A DNA stretch of 64,000 nt from Cerioporus squamosus (lineage: Eukaryota; Basidiomycota; Agaricomycetes; Polyporales; Polyporaceae): assembly GCA_022592435.1 (NCBI GenBank), contig JABYQS010000109.1:1-64000 (forward strand), given 5' to 3'. A program made the position numbers and the translations under genes. This document shows, one piece after another, positions 57,151 through 64,000 of this stretch. The notes beneath the pieces were generated by a model. The model saw nothing but the letters and a program-made list of their open reading frames with translations. It ran no database searches and was not told the DNA's origin. The first letter of the stretch is position 1. Each line of letters begins with the position of its first letter.

Positions 57151-59997
57151 ATGGCACCCAAACCGCGCCCCATCAAAAAGAAAGGCACTCACATCGGGCA
57201 AGCTCCGGCCTCGACAACGCCCGTCGAACCCGGAACCTTCCAACATCAGACGACAAAGCCGTCGGGAACACCCGCCAGCACACGTAAGACCCGAGCTTCA
57301 GCTGCAGCTGCCGCGGACAACAGCGCAAGCGCAACTCCGCTGACGATTGCGACGGCCGGCGATCTCAACGTTCCTGGTGAGTTGAGTTCAGTAACCGCGA
57401 CACTATGTTACATCAGCTACTTTGAAGTACTGACTAGTTCGCCTTTGTATCTCCTCTTCTAGGTGACAACTTGCAGAGGCCGCTCGACCGTAAGTCTGAA
57501 GAACACAAGCAAGGTCAGCCGGACACTGCCAACGTGGATGTTCCCAAAAAAGGTATGCACGTCCCGAGCCACCTTACGGGAAGGTTAGAAGAGGTGACTA
57601 ACCATAGCTCTGATGTAGCGAATGCGCGCAAACGCGGAGTCGAGGCTGACGCTGCAACGGTGCCAACTGCGACTGTGAAGAAGCCCAAAAAAGGTTCTAT
57701 GGGCCAAGGTGAGCGGTAGGGTCACCCACTGCGTGCACGAAATCTTACGATCGCCAAAGTCCCCGCCAAAGCCAAAAAACCCCGCCCCGTTTACATACGT
57801 GGTGCCACCATTCCTGCTCCTCCCATCGAATTCGCCTCGAGCGAACCTCCCAACGCCGAGGAGTTGTCTAGCGATGAAGAGGTCTCCCTCGCAGTCGCGG
57901 CCACTCGGACCCGTGGGAGACAACCCGGCGGTGAGTACTCCACAAATCCTCAGGCGGACAGACAATCTGACAAGTCCGACATTAGCAACGCAACCTCAAG
58001 CGGCACAAATCGCCGAAGCAGACGACAAACCCAGTTCTGAAGCCGAGGCCGAGCTTGAGAGTTCCCAGGAAGACGCCGCCGGAACGCCCGACGAGGACGA
58101 GGACGAGGACGAGGACGGTGGCAACGAGTCGCAGTCGTCAGACGGCCTTGCCTCGGATGCTGAGACACTCGGTGCACAACTAGCTGCAGAGGTGCGTTAG
58201 TCCACTTGCCCCATTATAGTCGCGCTCAAAATAATGTTACGACACGTTGTAGAAGCCCGTTTGGACCACACGGCGTGCATCCACGGGCAGACGCAACGCC
58301 CCTGTGAGATACGAGGACATCGGAGGCCCGCGCAGCGAGAAGGGCCGGAAGTTCCGGGACTTGCCCATCGAGGAAAGCTCACCTGGTTTGTCCGACGACG
58401 ATTTCGAGCCCGACGCAGACAGCGAGGAAGAAGAGAATTACGAGAGCGACGACGACGAAGAAAAGGAGTGGTTACAAACCATACAGAAGCGCGCAGCCCG
58501 CGACAAGGCCAGCAAGGTTCGTTCCCGGTCACTTTCTCGCGCACGGGCCCATCCCCGTGACCTTCCCGTTTCTCACTCCCACGTCGTCGACGCCCGCAGG
58601 CCTTGCCGCTACTCTTGCCGCCTACCACCACCCACGCTGCTGAGGTACGTCTACATACTCTGCATCTCTTTCCTCTTCGAAGTGTCTCTCATGAAGCCTC
58701 AGCAACCCGTGTGGAAGAAGCCAGAGAAGCAGAATGTCGCCTCCAAATCGGTGCCGAGCAAGACGTTGGTGATGTCCGCACACCCAGACATCCTCGACAT
58801 CTCCGATGATGAGGGCGACGACTCCGAAGCTGCGTCTTCCCGCCACACCCATACTCCTGCACCAGCCAGTGACGGCCCCGACGTCCTCCCTCCTGCGGCA
58901 TACGCGATCGTTCAGCCCGACGGCCACGGCGTTGTCAACCTCACCGCCCAACACGTTCATATTCGCAAGACGGTCCGCGACACGCTGCCGCGACTCGAGG
59001 CCAAGCTCGCGTTGGAGAACGCGTTCCCGGACACTATCACCCTCGCGCAAGATGTGCACACTGCGCTCATCAATGTCGCGGCCGACTTGGGGCACACCGG
59101 TCTGGAGCAAGCATTCCGACTCAATCACGAAGTCACCAACGCCATCTCCGCCATTGTACGTCCCACACCACTCTATCATTCGTCGTGCTAACCCTCCTTG
59201 CCGACACGCACAGGTCCGGCAGCGCATGAGCACTTATCGCGGCACTATCAAGAAAGCTGCTGACACCCACGTCGCTGCGTACTTCCAGCTCAAGCCTGGG
59301 TGCGCAACATTTGTCAACGCACTCTTCGACCATCTGTCATATAGCTACGTATTCATATGGGATGTGAGTACCTCAGGCTGATACTCATCTGCCCGGCAAA
59401 TGTCGGCCCTTACTAACACACGCCCTCAAGCCCGACCAGGACAGATTGGCCGTCTCCTGGAACAAGCCCTACGGTCACAAAGTCTACCCCGCCCTCCTCC
59501 ACACAGTGTTCTTCAGTGGCCTGTCTTCACTCGCGGCCAGGAACGCTCACCGTTTTCCGTCGAGCCTCGACGCCAAGCCTGAGGAGAAGGAGATCCCTAT
59601 CCCTATGCTCGCGTTTGTCGGCACCGCAGTATGTCGATTCAGCCGCGCACTGTCTTCTGTGGTACTTACCCTGGCAGATCCACGCCGCGCTCACTGAGTG
59701 GCGCACAGGCACACATTCCCATGTCTCCTTCTCCGCCGACGCGTTCCTCGACGTCTACAATGAGCACAAGCTGCTCCTCAACGGCATCAAGACCCACAAC
59801 CCCCGTGGATTCCACACCTTAATGCATCGTCTCTATCGGCAGGCCAGGTATGTGTATTCTGTGTCCGAGTCTCGGGACTTTAGCCAGCTAACTCTAATCC
59901 TTTACCCAGCGGTGCTGGACCCATCAATGACGCCGCTGTTGCTGCGGCCAACAGTGCGCTCGCGCATGTCGATTTCGCCAATATGGACATGGATTGA
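57151..59997 (+). CDS. DUF6532 protein carried by the Plavaka transposon
   Basis: Twelve exons are predicted: 57151-57376, 57463-57552, 57619-57708, 57760-57930, 57986-58191, 58253-58516, 58600-58644, 58697-59155, 59214-59363, 59431-59628, 59678-59847 and 59910-59997. The sum is 718 codons with every phase consistent. Residues 1-440 are disordered, first basic and Ala/Pro-rich and then strongly acidic. The C-terminal ~280 residues match DUF6532, with helical patches such as RQRMSTYRGTIKKAADTHV, an FxxLSYSYVFIWD segment, YPALLHTVFFSG, MLAFVGTAIHAALTEWRTG and FHTLMHRLYRQAS. No catalytic motif is evident; function is unknown. The exon 3/4 and 7/8 junctions (acceptors ending AAG) are the least sure. 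It is divergent from the transposase. Confidence 0.82.
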
Positions 59998-60537
59998 AGC
60001 TGCTGTCTTATGCCCAGCCGTCTTGATCAGGTATGTTGCTTGCTCTCGCTAACTGCGCAGCTTCCCTGACACTTCGACGTCAGCAATAGAACTCTTCCCT
60101 CGCACTATCCCCGACCGCCTGTCACTCTTTAAGGTGTGTCATATCACAATGTTTCGAGTGAGCTCACCTGACCATAGCACATTGCAGCCAACTTCTTACG
60201 CTCCTTCCTAGCATGAGGTTCTCTCGGTGGTGTCGTCGTGTGTAGTATGTACTGCTATCAGGTACTTATATACATGCCTGTCGCTCTTGTGTTGTGTCTC
60301 TGTCGTCCTATAGCAGCCAAGAATGCCATACGTTTTCTTGCAATTTCCCTGTGTGATTATCCACCGACGACCAGACCTCGTCAGTGTCTCATGGGTAGCT
60401 AATGCCCGCTAATTTCCATCTCTAACTATCGACTAACGACCTCTAACGTCACTCATTATAGGGGGACCTCCAGTATTAGAATAATGCTCTAATCGGTCTA
60501 ATTATGCATAATTAGGGACTATTAGGGCCCATTAGGA
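59998..60537. other. Right subterminal region of the Plavaka element
   Basis: It is noncoding and A/T-rich. From about 60400 it contains roughly eight CTAAT or ATTAG motifs, in both orientations, leading to the terminal repeat. About four more copies lie in 53290-53400 at the other end. Such arrays are typical transposase-binding regions. Confidence 0.6.
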
Positions 60538-60555
60538 CGGGGAGTTTTTCCTGAT
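60538..60555 (-). repeat. Right terminal inverted repeat of the Plavaka element
   Basis: Read on the minus strand it begins ATCAGGAAAAACTCCCCG, matching the left end except at two of 18 positions. Confidence 0.88.
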
Positions 60556-60559
60556 GCAC

Positions 60560-60646
60560 TGCGGTGCGCATATCATCGTCGAGACCATGGAGAGCGTCAA
60601 GATCGAGGTCGAGAACGGCCGGTTGAGGGTCATCGTCGAGCAATGA
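60560..60646 (+). pseudogene. Displaced final 28 codons of the HAD phosphatase gene
   Basis: Directly after the right end of the transposon and the second GCAC copy, the sequence reads CGAHIIVETMESV and on to a TGA at 60644-60646. It is in frame with the codon that ends at 53268. The sequence CGAHIIVE-like after SKIEH fits the C terminus of this phosphatase family. It has no start of its own and so is cut off from its gene. Confidence 0.85.
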
Positions 60647-62434
60647 GGGCGTCCTCGTTGCAATTAGCTTGTCGAGGTTCGTCGTCGCGCAGTGACCGCG
60701 TCCTGCGATGCTTTGCTACCAGATACCGCCAGCTGTGGCACGTCAAGCTCAGAATGACCGAGAAATGTACGGCGCCACAGAGCCGGGCCCAACTTCACAC
60801 TAGTCACTCTTCAAGACGCGGTTATTATGCGCACTACAACTCGACATTGCGGGTTGAAATCAAATCACAAGTTTGTCCGCAAAAGTCAACTAATAGTCTG
60901 TGAGTGCTCAAAGCCGCGGCATCTTCGTGTGGGCCACAGCTGCGTGCTAGTTGCTGGAAGATAAGTGCTGATGCTGAACTGCAGCTGCGAATATGCTATG
61001 AAGGTCGTACCGCGATGATCCAATAACACCCGACCCTCAACTAGCACGTATGCACTGACACAACAGCAGCAATGATTGGATTCCGACGCTATTTTATTAC
61101 ATCGGGATCGCTTTACATGAATGACGGTGGCTAGTTCACAACGGTGGACATGTCTTCAAGAACCGCACGCTTTTGATGGCGTATTCTCTCTTCTCTTCGG
61201 TAGGCCTCACAGGGCATAGAGAAACCCCATCGGGCCTGTGGGGGGGATTGCAAGCAACGCATCGACGGGGTCCGAGAAATCGGTCGGCTCCGTGAGTCGG
61301 GTAGTGTTGGAGTGCTAGTGATAGGAAGCACTGGCTGTTGCGCCCGAGTCGGGCCCAGACGGCCCAGAGCGACCCCGAATTTTGCACCTACGGGGTGAGC
61401 ATCTATTGCTTGCCTCTGGATAGGGCGCGATAGAGGGGCGCGCTGGCGGAAGAGTCGACTGTGGCTTCTGGAGGAGTTCGGCATATAACGAGGATACCGA
61501 CACGCCGTGAACGACCTCCGGGAAAGCGACGCCATGCCCTTAGCTCGTACCACCGCCACCGCCACATCACTGGAATCGTGGACGTCCCCGAGTCGGAAGC
61601 CACGTATGACGGCGAGACCGGCGACTGCAACCACATGTATATGAGCACGCCTTGCGCGATGAATCCGGCCGAGGACGCACGCGGAGCCGTCGACGTCGAG
61701 GGACATGCCGGCCGGCAGTGACGACGCATAAGCGGGCAACCTCCAAGGATTGGGTCGGTCACGAGGAGGACAGGATTGGCGGCTCGTCGGGGTTCCCTAC
61801 GACAATGGCGACCGAGGTGGGTTCCTGAAAACGCTGGATGTGCTTGTTGATCCTTAGCGCTCTTCAGATGCCTCCCAGCGAACGACTCCCGCTAGTCAAG
61901 CGGTTCCCTTTCTGAGTGCGGATGGTGTGGCGTCCTCGGTCACGATACGGGGGCGTTGCCGGTACCCTGAGGTGTGGAGATGCACGGCTTTGTCCGGACT
62001 CTCCGGGCTGGCCGTTTTCCTCCAGGCCTATCCGGTCTGACGGGGAGGGCAAGAGGCTTGCCGTGGAAGGATACGAGGGCGGAGGAGCACCCTGCTAAGC
62101 TGCCGTCTGCCGGGTAACTTGAACGCGAGAGTGCAGGCGGAGTGCCGAGGAGTGGCTGTGGAGTGTTCGATCGAGCTGCAGCGGACGTGCGCCGCCCCGA
62201 TGTGTCCGTATCGACGCTTCAGTCCGTTGCCGGTCCCGCTTCCGACTTCGCAGGCTTCGGGGCGGAGTACACGGGAGTAACGCACCCTCCGCACAAGGGA
62301 GTAGCGAGCTGCGAGCTGCGACAACGCGACCTCTGCGTCAGCATCCGATGCTCGATGTAAAGCCAGCGCTGGGAAGACGACTTACAGAGCACAGTAAGCT
62401 GGAAACTCGGGGGTCCCCCGCCCCACCGCGTGGC
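60647..62434. other. Intergenic region without a supported gene
   Basis: Open frames on the minus strand at 61131-61762 are Arg/Ser-rich with no recognisable feature. The first part contains the natural 3' UTR of the HAD phosphatase gene. Confidence 0.35.
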
Positions 62435-62759
62435 TCAGTGGGCTGCGCAGCTTGCAGCGCGATCTCTCTGGAGCATGTCCTCCACATCGCCCTCGACTGC
62501 TGAGTATAGACGGACGTCCAGATCGATCACGGGTTGGACCGACAGCTGTGGTAGGGACCCGCCTCGCGGGACCACCGGACGGTGCAGGCCAACGGATCTC
62601 CAGCCGGACATGTCCTGTTTGTGCGGTGCCTCGGTCAGCTAGCTCGCGGTGCAGCCAAGCGGTGGGGTGACTCACCGACTGTCTGTAGTGGGAATAGCTT
62701 ATCGGTCTCGCGCGGAGCGCAGAGCGTCGTGTGGTGGTTGCGGCTAGTAGGGACCGCAT
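62435..62759 (-). CDS. Candidate small two-exon protein with a mitochondrial-type N terminus
   Basis: Exon 1 (62759-62676) and exon 2 (62614-62435) give 87 residues. The 61-nt intron has GTGAGT, a CTGAC branch site and ACAG, as good as any in the window. Exon 1 encodes an Arg/Ser/Thr-rich, acid-free start (MRSLLAATTTRRSALRARPI) that resembles a mitochondrial presequence. Exon 2 has VVPRGGSLPQLSVQPVIDLD and VEGDVEDMLQRDRAA. A TATATAAA box at about 62878-62885 (minus strand) and a C/T-rich stretch precede it, as expected of a fungal promoter. I do not recognise the family. Confidence 0.4.
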
Positions 62760-62877
62760 CCGGTGAGTGGTGAGAGGAGGGTAAGAGGTGTCTTGGACGA
62801 GAGAGCTATTATAAGAGGAGAGATGGAGGAAGAGAGAAGCTGAGGAGCTGAGGGAAGGCAGAGCCATCCCCGGGGGG

Positions 62878-62885
62878 TTTATATA
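62878..62885 (-). promoter_or_regulatory. TATA box on the minus strand
   Basis: TATATAAA on the minus strand is followed by a C/T-rich tract and, ~120 bases on, the ATG of the small candidate gene. Confidence 0.5.
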
Positions 62886-64000
62886 CGCAGGCGGGCGCGG
62901 ACAACGTCGGAGCTTGAAGTCCGGAGTCCAAGTTCAACTGTTCGAGTTCAAGTTCTCTATTGTGGGCCACCTGCAAAGCTCGGAGTCACCGGTCATCCAT
63001 TCACGGTGCACAATGGGTGGTCCAAAGCTTTGCAGAGCCAGCCACCGGCGACGCCTATGACAATGCCCCCAGGCACCGATTCGCATTCGCATTTCGCACC
63101 CACACGCGGAGCCGGGCCCGGGGTTGCCGCCATGCAATGCATTGAGGCCACTCTATGCGCCCCATTACGTCGTGCCAGGGCCACAGCCTGCGGCAACGCA
63201 AAGCGGTCAACGTTAGCGAACGCATACGCGTCCCGGTGCAATGTATCGGACCTCACCGCGTGCATAGCCTGTTCCTATTGAACCCATGCGAGATCTCCCT
63301 CACATTTGCTGTCAACATGCCATGATCCTCCGCAGCATAACGACACAATGGACCGTCCCCGGGCGTACACCCGGCCGCGGACATCGTGGCCAGTTGTGGG
63401 GCCGGGGGAAAACCATTCAGCCTGTGCCCGAGGACGGTGGTTAGCGCAAGTCCGCCCATGATGCACGAACCCCAGAGCACAGGCTAGAACTTACCATTAT
63501 AACCATCTCCCAAGCCAGCAGGCCGCCGCAGCTATAGGCAGACACCAGCGGAGGCGCAATCAGACGACCACGACGAGAGCAAGAGCAAACTCGAATCACC
63601 TCTGAGTCAAAGTCCCGCGCGCGAACCACTCGAAACGACAAGTGGGAGCCTATAAGTCATATCATGTTGCGATGCGAGGTAGGTAGGTAGATGTGTATGT
63701 GCAGTGTGCGGACGGGTGTGGGTGTGACACGAACATCCGGATCTCCAGAGGCGTGCGAGGGGTTGGTGGGGCAGGGGGTGGGGGAGGAGATATGCGGGTA
63801 CAAGCCAGGTATACACTAAGGTATCTAAGGTAACAATAAGTTAAGCCAGCAAACGGCGGAAAGCACGAAGGGTATGTACATCGACGCAAGTATACGAAGA
63901 AGATGGAGCAGCGTACGCCTATGGGAAAGCGACGGTGCGGTGCAGGGGAACGTATGGGAGGTACTGCAACATAGCAACAGCACCCACGTCGCCCATCGAG
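62886..64000. other. Window end without a supported gene
   Basis: Nothing recognisable. A TTCAA/TTCGAGTTCAAGTTC repeat lies near 62933-62954, and purine-rich GT-repeat-like sequence lies near 63680-63800. Confidence 0.35.

Larger units (their letters stand above)
53269..60555. mobile_element. Plavaka/KDZ-type DNA transposon with transposase and DUF6532 genes
   Basis: The ends are imperfect inverted repeats: both begin ATCAGGAAAAAC, then diverge with CCCG shared four to five bases later. GCAC flanks both sides (53265-53268 and 60556-60559). Because an extra C can be assigned to either repeat or flank, the target duplication is 2-4 bp. Size is 7287 bp. Subterminal CTAAT/ATTAG motifs cluster at both ends. 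Inside lie two divergent genes about 340 bp apart. The insertion is in the coding sequence of a HAD phosphatase, which fixes both boundaries precisely. The intact reading frames suggest a young insertion. Confidence 0.92.

Overview
This is a nuclear window from a basidiomycete, most probably an Agaricomycete (mushroom or polypore lineage). Host genes are broken by many 47-95 nt introns with GTRNGT donors, CTNAC-like branch sites and YAG acceptors. The protein families present (DUF6535, DUF6532, a DUF7918-like protein, Plavaka-type transposase, Tad1-like LINEs) are typical of that class. Exon coordinates were read by eye from splice signals and frame continuity, so they are predictions.

Layout. 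Positions 1-8047 hold a Tad1-like LINE with two uninterrupted ORFs, a GR-rich zinc-knuckle ORF1 and an endonuclease/RT/RNase H ORF2, ending in a 26-nt A tail. Positions 10115-19242 hold a second, divergent and decayed LINE of the same architecture. An unidentified ORF (8574-9260) lies between them. From 20.9 to 33.9 kb is a conserved housekeeping block: a PH-domain protein, protein phosphatase 1 catalytic subunit, a DUF6535 membrane protein with a probable frameshift, succinate dehydrogenase assembly factor 2, SEC62 and a mitochondrial ribosomal protein of the MRPL25/mL59 family. A 4.8-kb stretch with no gene I can support follows, then an unidentified Ser/Pro-rich protein (38.7-40.7 kb), the DDX6/Dhh1 RNA helicase, a GT32-type glycosyltransferase, a DUF7918-like protein and, convergent with it, a small protein whose Zn2Cys6 cluster is at the C terminus. 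A LINE 3' remnant lies near 51 kb.

The most striking feature is at 53269-60555. A 7.29-kb cut-and-paste transposon of the Plavaka/KDZ type, bounded by imperfect terminal inverted repeats beginning ATCAGGAAAAAC, sits inside the last coding exon of a HAD-family sugar/glycerol phosphatase gene. The last 28 codons of that gene are readable on the far side of the element, in frame once the element and one copy of a short target duplication (GCAC) are disregarded. The element carries two divergently transcribed, apparently intact multi-exon genes: the transposase on the minus strand (1065 residues predicted) and a 12-exon gene on the plus strand (718 residues predicted) with a C-terminal DUF6532 domain. 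DUF6532 is thus a passenger or accessory gene of a mobile element here.

The last 3.4 kb has only one weak candidate, a small two-exon minus-strand gene behind a TATA box.
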